Source: Nocardia sp. MH4
GTDB taxonomy: Bacteria; Actinomycetota; Actinomycetes; Mycobacteriales; Mycobacteriaceae
Length of the DNA stretch: 64,000 nt
Direction: 5' to 3'
NCBI RefSeq assembly: GCF_019266065.1
Contig: NZ_LPNR01000096.1
Coordinates: 21,689-85,688 of the forward strand
In this document: positions 43,855 to 53,272 of the stretch, piece after piece
How positions within the stretch are numbered: position 1 is the stretch's first letter
Layout of the letters: each line of letters begins with the position of its first letter
Position numbers and translations under genes: made by a program
The notes under the pieces: model-generated
Told to the model about the DNA's origin: nothing
Database searches by the model: none
The model's input: only the letters and a program-made list of their open reading frames with translations

Positions 43855-45540
43855 TCAGCTTTCGGCGAGCTGTGCGCGCAGCGTATCCATCCCCATTCCG
43901 CCCATACGTAATGCGCGGGTGTGGAATTCCTTCAGTGAGAACGATTCTCCCGCGCGAGCCCGCGCTTCGTCGCGCGCAGCGAGCCATCCGCGCTCCCCCA
44001 ATTTGTAAGCGGGCGCCTGACCAGGCCAGCCCAGGTAGCGGTCGATCTCGAAGCGCGCCCTGGCCGGTTCGGTCAGCGCGCGGGTCAGCAGGAACTCCAG
44101 CCCGAGTTCCGGTGTCCACCGTTGGCCCTCGTGGAATCCGGTGCCGGCGGGAATGGTCGATTCCAGATGCATGCCGATATCTACGATCACCCGCGCGGCA
44201 CGGAGCAATTGCTCGGCGAGCATGCCGAACCGGGCACCGTCATCGCTGAGGTAGCCGAGTTCGTACATGAGCCGTTCGGCGTACAGCGCCCACCCCTCAC
44301 TGTGCCCGTCGACGAACGACATCATCCGCTGGTATCTGTTCAGCTCGTCTGCCGTGAGCACCACGATCGCGTGCAGATGATGCCCCGGCACCCCCTCGTG
44401 ATAGACGACGCTGACCTCCCGCCATGTGGTGAACTGCTCCTTGCCCGCCTCCAGCGACCACCACATGCGCCCAGGCCGCCGCAGGTCCTCGCTCGGTCCG
44501 AGGTAGTACGCGCCGACACCCCCACCGGGCGCCGCGATCTTGCACTCCAGTCGGGCAACCTGCTCCGGAATGTCGAAGTGATTGCCGCGTAATGCGTTCA
44601 GCGCCGCATCGGAAGTGCGCTGTAACCATTCCTCGAATGCGGCCGCACCGTCCACCCGATATTTCGGATCGGCATCGAGCACCGCCGCCGTCTCGGCCGG
44701 TGTCTTCCCCGGCGCGATACGCGCGGCGACGGCGCGCATTTCGGCTTCGATCGCGGAGAATTCGCGCCAGCCCCAGTCGTAGGCTTCCTCTAGATCGAAC
44801 TCGGCACCGGTGAAATACCGCGACCACAGCAGATAGGTACGCTCGCCCACCGCATCCGCGGCAGGGGCCTGCGGCGCCAGCACGCCGCGCAGGAATCCGG
44901 CGAACTCGTCATAGGCCGAATCAGCCGCGCGCGCGTTCCGTTCCAGCTCCTCCAGCGGTGCACCCGCCACGCCACTCGCACCGGCGATCAATCCGGTGAA
45001 GAAGCCCATTTCGCCGCGGCTTCCCGCCCACGCTTCTGCTTGTTCGGCGGTCTTGTCGATCTGCCGCCGAGCGGATATCCGGCCGTTCTCGGCCGCCGCA
45101 AGCAAGGAAGCCCGCACCCCGAAGAGGGCTGCAGGCACCTGCTCGAGCCGCACGGTGATCGCCTCCCAATCCGCGCCCGTCTCGGTGGCCATCAGATCGA
45201 ACACCATCCGGATGTCCTGTACCGGACTGGCGATCACGTTGAGCGACGCCAGTCGTAGCCCGGCATCCTGTACTTCGAGTTCTATCCCCAGCCGTTCACA
45301 GAACACCGCCTTGGCGACCCGTTCACTATCGGTGGTCGGTTCGATCGCGACCATGCTGCGCAACGCATTCCGGACGATCGCGGCCCGAAGGCGATGTCCC
45401 GCAGGCGAATAGTCGGTCAGCCGATCCTCGAACCCGGCGATCCCGAACAACGTCGCCATAACCGGATCGGCGGCCGCGTACTCCTCGACGAACCGATCGC
45501 AGACCTCATGCACCCCCGGAGCGGATTCCATGCCAGGCAC
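43855..45540 (-). CDS. DUF885 (M1/M3-like metallopeptidase-related) protein
   Basis: 561 residues. The zinc site HEGVPGHH lies near residue 380 and the third ligand in GHSEGWALYAE, about 45 residues later. These give a gluzincin-like active site. No signal peptide is visible. The ATG at 45531 (MESAPG) is an alternative start. A peptidase or hydrolase of unknown substrate. Confidence 0.85.
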   Translation of the reverse strand: MPGMESAPGVHEVCDRFVEEYAAADPVMATLFGIAGFEDRLTDYSPAGHRLRAAIVRNALRSMVAIEPTTDSERVAKAVFCERLGIELEVQDAGLRLASLNVIASPVQDIRMVFDLMATETGADWEAITVRLEQVPAALFGVRASLLAAAENGRISARRQIDKTAEQAEAWAGSRGEMGFFTGLIAGASGVAGAPLEELERNARAADSAYDEFAGFLRGVLAPQAPAADAVGERTYLLWSRYFTGAEFDLEEAYDWGWREFSAIEAEMRAVAARIAPGKTPAETAAVLDADPKYRVDGAAAFEEWLQRTSDAALNALRGNHFDIPEQVARLECKIAAPGGGVGAYYLGPSEDLRRPGRMWWSLEAGKEQFTTWREVSVVYHEGVPGHHLHAIVVLTADELNRYQRMMSFVDGHSEGWALYAERLMYELGYLSDDGARFGMLAEQLLRAARVIVDIGMHLESTIPAGTGFHEGQRWTPELGLEFLLTRALTEPARARFEIDRYLGWPGQAPAYKLGERGWLAARDEARARAGESFSLKEFHTRALRMGGMGMDTLRAQLAES

Positions 45541-45561
45541 GCTAACCGAGGCGTCCGGAGG

Positions 45562-48189
45562 CTAGCCCCTGGCCATGTCCACGAAACGGCTCAGGTGGAG
45601 CTGGTGGGCGACGGTGATGGTGGCGGTGGGGCCGTTACGGTGCTTGCCGACGATGAGGTCGGCTTCGCCGCCGCGCGGGTCGTCGCGTTCGAAGGCGTCG
45701 GGGCGGTGCAGCAGGATGACCATGTCGGCGTCCTGTTCCAGCGAGCCGGACTCACGGAGGTCGGACACCATGGGGCGCTTGTCGGTTCGCTGTTCCGGAC
45801 CACGGTTCAGCTGCGAGATCGCAATGACGGGAACCTCGAGTTCCTTGGCCAGCAGCTTGAGATGTCGCGAGAATTCCGAGACTTCCTGCTGTCGCGATTC
45901 GACCTTCTTGCCCGAGCTCATCAGCTGCAGGTAGTCCACCACCACGAGTTTCAGGTCATGGCGCTGCTTGAGCCGCCGCGCCTTGGCCCGGATCTCCATC
46001 ATGGTCAGGTTCGGCGAGTCGTCGACGAACAACGGCGCCTCACTGATCTCGCTCATCCGCCGAGCCAGCTTGGTCCAGTCGTCGTCACTCATCCGCCCCG
46101 ACCGCATATCACCGAGCTTGATCTTCGCCTCCGCCGACAACAGACGCATGACGATCTCGGTCCGGCTCATCTCGAGCGAGAAGATGACACTCGCCATCCC
46201 ATGCTTGATCGAGCAACTCCGCATGAAATCCATTCCCAGCGTGGAGTTGTGGGTCGGGACCATCGAGCGGCCGGCCAGGTAGAGGTGATCGGCATTGTCG
46301 ACCTCGACGCAGCGCACGGGGACGGAATCAATGGGGCGCACGTCGACGATGTGGCGCGAGTTCGACCGTGCGGTGTTGCGTGCGGCGCGGCGTTCCTTGT
46401 GCAGCAGCGCCTTCCGGTACAGGCCGAACACCTCGTCGTCGGTGGCGAAGGTGAGTGTGTAGCAGGTCGACGACTGCTCGGACCGGCCGCGCACCCGCTG
46501 GGTGGTGACGCCGCAGCGGTAGCCGAGGGAGACGACGAGTTCCTCGACATCACGGAATAGGCGCTCGTCGGTGACGGCGAACTGCACGGACCCGCCGAGC
46601 GTGACGGTCCCGTCGGTGTCGAGCAGGCCGGCCAGCAGCGCCCGGCGCTGCGCTTCGGAAGCGCGCAGGTAGTCGGTCGGGATGTGCTTGTCGCCCAGCA
46701 CCGAGAGGGTGCGCATCCGGGCCTGCACACTGCCCGCCGAGTTCCGGCACACCTGGCACAGCCGCAGCCCGATCGACGGGCCGCCGCACTGGGCGCAGGT
46801 CGGCGCCGGGACCGGGTCGGAAACGAATCGCGCTCTCCCACCGCAGGAACGGCCACAGGTACGGACCTCGCTGGTGAACGGCACGAACTCGGTACCACAC
46901 ACCACGCAGGCACGGGCCCGCACCGGTTCGGGGGCGGGCAGCGTGAGCTGGTAGCGGCCGGGCGCGGACGGCGAGGGCGCCGCGACGATGCCTTCGCCCT
47001 CGATCCGCGCGACGATCTCCGGGTCGGAGCACGTCAGCTGCGCGGCCGCGGCGGTGCCGTCGCCCAGCCAGGCACCGAGGGTGTACGGCGGTACCAGCAG
47101 ATCGCGGGCGGGCAGCTGTAGCGGCCGGGTGTTCGTGACGGAATGGTTGAGCCTGCGGTCGGCGGTGGCGCAGCGCAGGGTGTTCGCGATCTCGGCGGTG
47201 GTGCGAACGCCGGCCGCCACCGGAGTGCGCCGCGGTCGGCCCGCGGCCGCTTCCTGCGCGGATCGCCGGGACTCCCGAGTCTCGGTGAGCCACTGGTGCT
47301 GTTCGTCGGCGACGAGCACCGTCCCATCGGAGAATTCGACTTCGTAGCAGGGTCGGCCGGTCATGACCTCGGTCGCGGCGACCACCCGGGTGGGGTGGCC
47401 GTCGGCGTCGAGCAGCTCGTCACCGACGCGGACCTCGCCCATCGTCGTCCACCCGGTCGGCGTCGGCAGCGGGGTGTCCAGCGCCAGCGCCTTACCGACA
47501 CCGGGGCGGGCGGCGACGATGATCATCTGGCCTGCGTGCAGGCCGTTGGTGAGTTCGTCGAGTTCGGTGAAGCCGGTGGGGACGCCGAGGGAGATGCCGC
47601 CGCGGGAGGCGATGGAGTCGATCTCGTCCATGGTGGGCTGGAGGAGTTCTTCCAGCGGGGTGAAGTCCTCGGTGGTGCGGCGCTCGGTGACCTCGTAGAT
47701 CTCGGCCTGGGCGCGGTCGACGACCTCGGCGACGTCCTGGCCGTCGGCGCCCGCGTAGCCGAACTGGACGATGCGGGTGCCCGCCTCGACGAGGCGGCGC
47801 AGGATGGCCTTCTCGGCGACGATCTCGGCGTAGAAGCCGGCGTTGGCGGCGGTCGGGACGGTCTGGGTCAGAGTGACCAGGTAGGGCGGGCCGCCGATGC
47901 GCTTGAGCTCGCCGCGGCGGTCGAGGCCCGCGGCGACGGTGACGGGGTCGGCGGGTTCGCCGCGGCCGTACAGGTCGAGGATGGTGTCGTAGACGGCCTG
48001 GTGGGCGGGGCGGTAGAAGTCGCCGGGGCGCAGCACCTCGACCACGTCGGCGATGGCGTCCTTGCTCAGCAGCATGCCGCCGAGCACCGACTGCTCCGCG
48101 GCCATGTCGTGCGGGGGCTGGCGGCCGAAGTCCTCGCCGGGGGGTTCGGGCGGGAAGTCCGTATGCGCGCGGTCACCGGTGGTAGTCAC
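45562..48189 (-). CDS. dnaB: Replicative DNA helicase DnaB with intein
   Basis: 875 codons: a 460-residue DnaB interrupted by a 415-residue intein. The N-terminal primase-binding domain (residues 30-130) precedes the RecA-like helicase. The intein splits the P-loop between K233 (ARPGVGK) and S649 (STLGMDF). After splicing, Walker B VVVDYLQLM and SQLNRGPEQR complete the motor. GTG start. DnaB unwinds DNA ahead of the replisome. The gene follows rplI on the same strand with a 589-bp gap containing DnaA boxes. Confidence 0.97.
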   Translation of the reverse strand: MTTTGDRAHTDFPPEPPGEDFGRQPPHDMAAEQSVLGGMLLSKDAIADVVEVLRPGDFYRPAHQAVYDTILDLYGRGEPADPVTVAAGLDRRGELKRIGGPPYLVTLTQTVPTAANAGFYAEIVAEKAILRRLVEAGTRIVQFGYAGADGQDVAEVVDRAQAEIYEVTERRTTEDFTPLEELLQPTMDEIDSIASRGGISLGVPTGFTELDELTNGLHAGQMIIVAARPGVGKALALDTPLPTPTGWTTMGEVRVGDELLDADGHPTRVVAATEVMTGRPCYEVEFSDGTVLVADEQHQWLTETRESRRSAQEAAAGRPRRTPVAAGVRTTAEIANTLRCATADRRLNHSVTNTRPLQLPARDLLVPPYTLGAWLGDGTAAAAQLTCSDPEIVARIEGEGIVAAPSPSAPGRYQLTLPAPEPVRARACVVCGTEFVPFTSEVRTCGRSCGGRARFVSDPVPAPTCAQCGGPSIGLRLCQVCRNSAGSVQARMRTLSVLGDKHIPTDYLRASEAQRRALLAGLLDTDGTVTLGGSVQFAVTDERLFRDVEELVVSLGYRCGVTTQRVRGRSEQSSTCYTLTFATDDEVFGLYRKALLHKERRAARNTARSNSRHIVDVRPIDSVPVRCVEVDNADHLYLAGRSMVPTHNSTLGMDFMRSCSIKHGMASVIFSLEMSRTEIVMRLLSAEAKIKLGDMRSGRMSDDDWTKLARRMSEISEAPLFVDDSPNLTMMEIRAKARRLKQRHDLKLVVVDYLQLMSSGKKVESRQQEVSEFSRHLKLLAKELEVPVIAISQLNRGPEQRTDKRPMVSDLRESGSLEQDADMVILLHRPDAFERDDPRGGEADLIVGKHRNGPTATITVAHQLHLSRFVDMARG
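46246..47490 (-). mobile_element. Class 3 intein with LAGLIDADG endonuclease in DnaB
   Basis: 415 residues from Ala1 (ALALDTPLPTPTGWT) to Asn415, with Ser as the +1 extein residue. It begins with a non-nucleophilic Ala and shows W67 in block B (HQW), C394 in block F (VRCVEV) and T413 in block G (VPTHN). This is the Trp-Cys-Thr set of class 3 inteins, where the block F Cys attacks first. Endonuclease motifs are LGAWLGDGT (138-146) and LLAGLLDTDG (285-294). Eight cysteines between them form two paired clusters. The protein should self-splice and may home. Confidence 0.92.
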
Positions 48190-48737
48190 CAGAATCGACC
48201 GTCCTCTCTGCCCGCAGAACCGGGGGTTTCACATCGATGAACTCGTTGTACTCCCGGGCACCGACACGGATGTCAGCAATCGGTTGCCTGCGTGATTCCC
48301 GGGGTCGCGCGCAGGGCGATGCGACGAACCTAGGCGACGTTTCGGGGCGCCGCCAACCCCATATGTGCACACAACTGTGGATAACTTGGGGGTAGTTCAC
48401 CCAGTGTTGTGCAGCTCCTGTGGAAAACGTGGGGAAAACCCAGGTCAGTGCAGTGGAACGCCCTGCTAGGCCCCGTTTTACCCAACTCTCCACCTGTGGA
48501 TGAAAGAAGTTCCGGCGTGTCGGTCAAGGTGAACGGCCGGGCGTGTTGGGTAAACAGCGATGGTGCAGGCTATGACTGGAGTCACAAATCTGCCGGTCGG
48601 TTTCCGCAACCATCCACAGGCTGGATAACGGGAGGTCAGCGGATTGCCGACCGTCGGCCGCCTACTGTGACCTGCGCGGGAGTGATTTCCGGCTACCGAC
48701 CAGTTATCGCTATATGGCCCGCGAAAAGGCAACGAGA
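48190..48737. other. Intergenic, 548 bp, with DnaA boxes
   Basis: Between the rplI terminator and the dnaB start. It contains no plausible gene. DnaA-type sites are given in the next entry. The rest is G+C-moderate with TGTGCACACA (48364-48373) beside the best box. Confidence 0.6.
48376..48628. promoter_or_regulatory. DnaA box cluster upstream of dnaB
   Basis: One perfect box TGTGGATAA (48376-48384; TTATCCACA on the other strand) and three near-matches: TGTGGAAAA (48419-48427), TGTGGATGA (48495-48503), and an inverted pair CCATCCACA/GCTGGATAA (48610-48628). This density in 253 bp is far above chance. It is probably not oriC, since dnaA/dnaN are absent, but could regulate dnaB or titrate DnaA. 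Confidence 0.6.
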
Positions 48738-48768
48738 AACCACCCCCGTGTCGAACACGGGGGTGGTT
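48738..48768 (-). terminator. Terminator of the rpsF-rplI operon
   Basis: Perfect 14-bp stem (AACCACCCCCGTGT) with a CGA loop, 10 bases after the rplI stop. On the minus strand the stem is followed by TTTCTCG. It would separate dnaB expression from the ribosomal operon. Confidence 0.85.
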
Positions 48769-48778
48769 CTCAGCGAAC

Positions 48779-49231
48779 TCAGTTCGCGGCAACCTCGAGG
48801 TTGAACTTGGCAGCCACGTCGGGGTGCAGGTGCACCACGATGCCGTGCTTGCCGGTCGCCTTGATGTGCGACTTCGGCAGCTCGATGCTGCGCTTGTCCA
48901 CCACGGGGCCACCGGCAGCCTTGATGGCGGCGGCGACATCGGCGGTGGTGACCGAGCCGAACAGCTTGCCGCTGTCGGCGGTCTTCACGGCCAGCGAGAC
49001 CGACTCCAGGCCCTCGATGGCCTGCTTCAGCTCGTTGGCGTGATCGAGGTCGCGCACCTTGCGGGCGTCCTGCGCCCGGCGGATGCCCTCGACCTGCTTC
49101 TGGGCGCCACGGGTGGCCACGATGGCCAGACCGCGGGGCAGCAGGAAGTTGCGGCCGTAGCCGTCCTTGACCTCGACGAGATCGCCCGGGGCACCGAGGT
49201 TGTCGACATCAGCGGTGAGGATGAGCTTCAT
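48779..49231 (-). CDS. rplI: 50S ribosomal protein L9
   Basis: 150 residues; N-terminal [28 protein letters not shown] is the family hallmark, joined by a long helix to the C-terminal domain. L9 binds 23S rRNA at the base of the L1 stalk. Last ribosomal gene of the operon. Confidence 0.97.
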   Translation of the reverse strand: MKLILTADVDNLGAPGDLVEVKDGYGRNFLLPRGLAIVATRGAQKQVEGIRRAQDARKVRDLDHANELKQAIEGLESVSLAVKTADSGKLFGSVTTADVAAAIKAAGGPVVDKRSIELPKSHIKATGKHGIVVHLHPDVAAKFNLEVAAN

Positions 49232-49248
49232 CTGTCTGACTCCCTTTC

Positions 49249-49500
49249 TCAGCGAGCGGTCGACACGTAAGGCAGCAGGGCCACCTCACGCGAGTTCTTG
49301 ACGGCGACAGCGATATCACGCTGGTGCTGGACGCAGTTGCCGGTGACGCGGCGGGCGCGGATCTTGCCGCGATCGCTGACGTACTTACGCAGCAGCGTGG
49401 TGTCCTTGTAATCGATATTGACGATTCCGGACTTGCTCTCCTTGCAGAAAGTGCAAGCCTTCTTCTTCAGCACCTTTTCGCGCGCGGGCGCTTTAGGCAT
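49249..49500 (-). CDS. rpsR: 30S ribosomal protein S18, zinc-binding (C+) form
   Basis: 83 residues. CTFC (residues 16-19) and GNCVQHQRD supply Cys/His ligands, so this is the zinc-containing variant. Actinobacteria often carry a second, cysteine-free copy under Zur control elsewhere. Binds S6 and 16S rRNA. Confidence 0.96.
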   Translation of the reverse strand: MPKAPAREKVLKKKACTFCKESKSGIVNIDYKDTTLLRKYVSDRGKIRARRVTGNCVQHQRDIAVAVKNSREVALLPYVSTAR

Positions 49501-49531
49501 GGTCTTCTCTCCGTACTATGAGTGCCGTTCC

Positions 49532-50092
49532 TCAGAACGGCGGTTCGTCATCCATGCGGCCGCCGCCCCCGAAGGAGCCGGCCGCGGGCGCGCTACCCCA
49601 CGGATCGTCGTTGCCGGCGTTTCCGCCGCCCGACTGTCCGCCGCCGTTGTTGGCGTTGTAGCCGCCTGCGCTTGCACCACCACCGGCATTGCCGGAACCG
49701 CCACCGAAGCCACCGCCTCCGCCGCCGCGACCGGCCTTGGAGACCTTGGCAGTCGCGTAGCGCAGCGAGGGGCCGACCTCGTCGACCTCGAGTTCGACGA
49801 CCGTGCGCTTCTCACCCTCGCGGGTTTCGTAGGAGCGCTGCTTGAGCCGTCCGCTCACGATCACGCGAGCGCCTCGGGTCAGGCTCTCGGCGACGTTCTC
49901 CGCTGCTTCACGCCAGATGTTGCAGCGCAGGAACAGGGCCTCGCCGTCTTTCCATTCGTTCGAATTGCGATCGAACACGCGGGGAGTCGAAGCGACGGTG
50001 AAATTCGCCACCGCTGCGCCCGCGGGCGTGAAACGAAGCTCAGGGTCTGCCGTCAAGTTTCCGATGACGGTGATGACCGTGTCGCCTGCCAT
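49532..50092 (-). CDS. ssb: Single-stranded DNA-binding protein
   Basis: 186 residues: an OB-fold (1-110; [19 protein letters not shown]), then a Gly/Asn-rich disordered linker, and the acidic tip DDEPPF that recruits replication and repair proteins. AGGAGGAA precedes the ATG. Lies between rpsF and rpsR as in all actinobacteria I know. Confidence 0.97.
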   Translation of the reverse strand: MAGDTVITVIGNLTADPELRFTPAGAAVANFTVASTPRVFDRNSNEWKDGEALFLRCNIWREAAENVAESLTRGARVIVSGRLKQRSYETREGEKRTVVELEVDEVGPSLRYATAKVSKAGRGGGGGGFGGGSGNAGGGASAGGYNANNGGGQSGGGNAGNDDPWGSAPAAGSFGGGGRMDDEPPF

Positions 50093-50186
50093 GGGGGTTC
50101 CTCCTGCTCGGGGTGCAGTCCGCGTCTCGCTGTCGCGCTAGAGCCTAAAGATAGGTACCGACGAAAACGAGAGTTTGCTCTGCGGA

Positions 50187-50474
50187 CTACTTGTCGTTGC
50201 GCAGAACCTTGGTGCGCAGCACCGTCTCGTTCAGGCCCAGCTGGCGATCGAGCTCGCTCACGGTGGCCGGGGTCGCGGTCAGTTCGACGACCGCGTAGAT
50301 GCCTTCGGCCTGCTTGGCGATCTCGTAGGCGAGCCGGCGGCGGCCCCAGATGTCGACCTTGTCGACCTTGCCGCCCTCGGTCTTGACGACGTTGAGCAGG
50401 TTATCCAGGGACTGCCCGACGATGCGCTCGTCCAGGCTGGGGTCGAGGATGACCATCACTTCATAATGACGCAC
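50187..50474 (-). CDS. rpsF: 30S ribosomal protein S6
   Basis: 95 residues, [17 protein letters not shown]. The GTG start at 50474 has a perfect AGGAGGTGA upstream. It forms a heterodimer with S18 in the 30S platform. First gene of the operon. Confidence 0.97.
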   Translation of the reverse strand: MRHYEVMVILDPSLDERIVGQSLDNLLNVVKTEGGKVDKVDIWGRRRLAYEIAKQAEGIYAVVELTATPATVSELDRQLGLNETVLRTKVLRNDK

Positions 50475-50644
50475 GGACCAATCACCTCCTGTGGACTAGG
50501 AAACGGCCATGGACTCTCCATGGCAGGAGGGTTCGTTGCGTCAGCAACCCGGTAAGGCTACATGAGCGGGCCCTGAGCAGCGAAATCGATCTTCGCCGCG
50601 GGTGTGCGCGGGTGATCGGCGCGTCGCCGCATAATGTGGTCGCC

Positions 50645-52033
50645 ATGACCACGGCCGCCGACGCGCAGCAGCGCACCGCACGCGGCGCGGCGCGGGCGAC
50701 GGCCCTGACATTCCTCGTCGTGCTGCTGTGCGGGCTCACCCTCGCGATGGCCTATGCCAACAAGGCGCGATGCGCGGGCGGGGCGATCGACGAATCCGGT
50801 CGCAGCCAGATATTCGATGTCCGCAAGGATGCGGATGTCTGCTATTCGGATATCCAGTTCCTTTGGCTCGGCCGCGATATCGACAATCACGTCTTCCCGT
50901 ATGTGGACGGCGGGATCACCGAGGACGGCGCGCTCACCGGCGGCGCGGTGGAGTACCCGGTGCTCAGCGGCGTGCTCATGTGGGCGGGCGCGATCGGGGT
51001 CACCAACGACGCGGATTTCCTCTGGCACTCGGCGCTGCTGCTCACGCCGTTCGCGCTGCTCACGGCCTGGATGCTGGTACGGCTGGCCGGCCCGGCCGCG
51101 CTGCTGTGGGCGATCGGGCCGCCGCTGGTGCTCTACGCCTTCCACAACTGGGAACTGCCGGTGGTGTGCACGGCGGTGGCGGCGGTCTACGTGATGACGA
51201 TGCTGACCGGCCTGTCGGTGCGCACCCGCGGGATCATCGCCGCGGTGCTGCTCGCGCTCGGCTTCTGTCTCAAGCTCTATCCGGGAATCTTCGTGCTCCC
51301 GCTGGCGATGTACGTGCTCACCGAGGGCGCGCCGCGCGGCCCGCGCCGGCTGCGCGAGCTCGATGTGGCGGGCGCGGCGCAGACGCTGCTGGCGGCGATG
51401 GGCACGGTGGCCGCGGTGAATCTGCCGTTCATGGTGGCCGGTGCCGACGGCTGGCGCGCCTCGATCACCTTCCAGCAGCTGCGTCAGGCCGACATCACCA
51501 CCAATTCGATCTGGTACTGGGGCCACCAGCTGATCTTCGGCCGCGACGCCGAGACGAGCACCACCTGGCATGACCTGGTCGCCATCGCCTCACCGGCGCT
51601 GATCCTGGCGTCGTTCGTGCTCGCGCTGTGGCTCGGCGTCCGCCGCTGGACCCCCACCTCCCCGTTCCCGTGGGTCGGCGTGAGCGGCGCGATGCTGTGC
51701 GGCTTCATGCTTTTCCACAAGGTCCACTCCCCCCAGTACACCCTGTGGATAATTCCGTTCCTGGTCCTGTTCGAGGTCCCGTGGTCGCTGGTGGCGGCCT
51801 ACCTCGTCGCCGACGCGGCCGTCGGCATCGGCGTCTTCCGCTACTTCTACGCCCTTGGCGTCGGCGAGGGCGTCGACCTCACCGAGGGCATCGTCCAATT
51901 CGGCGTCTGGCTCCGCACCGCCCTGCTCATCGCCCTCTTCTTCCTCTTCCTCCGCGCCGAACTCCGCGGCCGCCGCACCCCCACCCCGCACGAATCCCCC
52001 ACCGCCGCACGAGAACTCCAAGCGGTGGGCTGA
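50645..52033 (+). CDS. GT87-like integral membrane mannosyltransferase-family protein
   Basis: 462 residues, about 10 membrane helices, divergent from rpsF. The polyprenyl-phosphate-mannose transferase group (DUF2029/GT87, PimE-like) shares WLGRDI-type acidic loop residues after the first helix. Gene order matches mycobacterial Rv0051, a transmembrane protein next to rpsF. CATAAT nine bases before the ATG and no Shine-Dalgarno suggest a leaderless mRNA. Cell-envelope glycolipid synthesis is inferred. Confidence 0.72.
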   Translation: MTTAADAQQRTARGAARATALTFLVVLLCGLTLAMAYANKARCAGGAIDESGRSQIFDVRKDADVCYSDIQFLWLGRDIDNHVFPYVDGGITEDGALTGGAVEYPVLSGVLMWAGAIGVTNDADFLWHSALLLTPFALLTAWMLVRLAGPAALLWAIGPPLVLYAFHNWELPVVCTAVAAVYVMTMLTGLSVRTRGIIAAVLLALGFCLKLYPGIFVLPLAMYVLTEGAPRGPRRLRELDVAGAAQTLLAAMGTVAAVNLPFMVAGADGWRASITFQQLRQADITTNSIWYWGHQLIFGRDAETSTTWHDLVAIASPALILASFVLALWLGVRRWTPTSPFPWVGVSGAMLCGFMLFHKVHSPQYTLWIIPFLVLFEVPWSLVAAYLVADAAVGIGVFRYFYALGVGEGVDLTEGIVQFGVWLRTALLIALFFLFLRAELRGRRTPTPHESPTAARELQAVG

Positions 52034-52041
52034 CGAACGAC

Positions 52042-52078
52042 AGCGGCGGCGGATCCCCGTCCGGGATCCGCCGCCGCT
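52042..52078. terminator. Bidirectional hairpin terminator
   Basis: Perfect 16-bp inverted repeat (52042-52057 with 52063-52078), 5-base loop, between the GT87-like gene and the DUF475 gene. Confidence 0.85.
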
Positions 52079-52102
52079 ATGACTGTTCGTCCTGTCGCCG
52101 CC

Positions 52103-53203
52103 TCAGCTGACCGGGGCGGCTTCCTTCGATTCGTCGATCGCGTCCGGCTCGTTCTTGCGGTTGCGCAGGATCGAGGAGATGAACGCGGCGCCGATGAAGG
52201 CGACGCCGACGAGGCCGGTGATGAGCTCGTTGACGTGGACGCCGATGGAGACCAGCAGGATCGCGGCCAGGGCGCCGATCGCCCAGTGGGCGCCGTGCTC
52301 CAGGTACACGTACTCCGACAGGGTGCCCTGGCGGACCAGGTACACCGTGATCGACCGGACGAACATGGCGCCGATGAAGCCGAGGCCCAGCGCGATGATG
52401 ATCGGGTCGGAGGTGATCGCGAACGCGCCGATGACGCCGTCGAAGGAGAACGACGCGTCGAGCACCTCGAGGTACAGGAACAGGAAGAACGCGGCCTTGC
52501 CCGTGGCCTTGACCAGGGTCGACGGGCCGGAGCTCTCCAGGTCCTCGGTGTGGAACATCGAGCCGAGGCCGTCGACCGCGATGTAGACGATCATGCCGAG
52601 CAGGCCGGCGACCAGCACGGTCGACCGGTCCTCCTCCTTGGCCAGGAACTCCGAGGTCAGGATCAGGCCGGTGCCGGCGACGACCACGGACAGCATGTCG
52701 AGCTTGCCCGCCTTGGCCAGGGGGCGTTCCAGCCAGCCGAGCCAGGTGATCTCACGCTCTTCGAAGATGAAGTTCAGGAACAGCAGCGCGAGGAACATGC
52801 CGCCGAACGCCGCGATCTGCGGGTGCGCGTCGGTCAGCAGGGTTTCGTAGCTGGGGCTGCCGTCGGGGAAGTAGGCGGCGTCGTCGGCCGGCGGGTTGAG
52901 GGCCAGGTCGAACGCTTCGATCGGACCGAGCCCGGCGGTGATCCACACGATGGCCAGCGGGAAGATCAGTCGCATGCCGAACACGGCGATGATGACGCCG
53001 ATGGTCAGGAAGATCCGCTGCCAGAACTCGCTCATCCGTTCCAGGACGGTGGCGTTGATGACGGCGTTGTCGAACGACAGCGACACCTCGAGGATACCGA
53101 GGATCGCGCACAGTGCCAGCGCGGTCGGGCCTCCGTAGAGGAAGGCTACGACCAGCGAAATCACCGTGATGACGATGGACATGCCGAAGATGCGCGTAAT
53201 CAC
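52103..53203 (-). CDS. DUF475 / TerC-like integral membrane protein
   Basis: 366 residues, nine or more helices. SLSFDNAVINA (N-terminal) and DASFSFDGVIGAF repeat the conserved S-x-DN/DG-x-V motif of the TerC superfamily, thought to bind or move metal ions. GTG start. It follows the TerD gene with a hairpin in between, and is part of the Ter stress island. Metal export or a membrane platform for TerD is inferred. Confidence 0.88.
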   Translation of the reverse strand: MITRIFGMSIVITVISLVVAFLYGGPTALALCAILGILEVSLSFDNAVINATVLERMSEFWQRIFLTIGVIIAVFGMRLIFPLAIVWITAGLGPIEAFDLALNPPADDAAYFPDGSPSYETLLTDAHPQIAAFGGMFLALLFLNFIFEEREITWLGWLERPLAKAGKLDMLSVVVAGTGLILTSEFLAKEEDRSTVLVAGLLGMIVYIAVDGLGSMFHTEDLESSGPSTLVKATGKAAFFLFLYLEVLDASFSFDGVIGAFAITSDPIIIALGLGFIGAMFVRSITVYLVRQGTLSEYVYLEHGAHWAIGALAAILLVSIGVHVNELITGLVGVAFIGAAFISSILRNRKNEPDAIDESKEAAPVS

Positions 53204-53231
53204 GCGGAGGGACCTTTCTGTGTCACACGGA

Positions 53232-53259
53232 CAGGGGGCCCGGTCAGTCGAGCCCCCTG
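53232..53259 (-). terminator. Hairpin between terD-like and DUF475 genes
   Basis: CAGGGGGC/GCCCCCTG perfect 8-bp stem with a 12-base loop, in the 69-base gap. As both genes run the same way, it may attenuate rather than end transcription. Confidence 0.5.
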
Positions 53260-53272
53260 CTCGCGATGGTGA

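Noticed and set aside
48190..48737. Chromosomal origin oriC
   Set aside because: DnaA boxes are present but dnaA and dnaN are not adjacent, and there is no AT-rich unwinding stretch.
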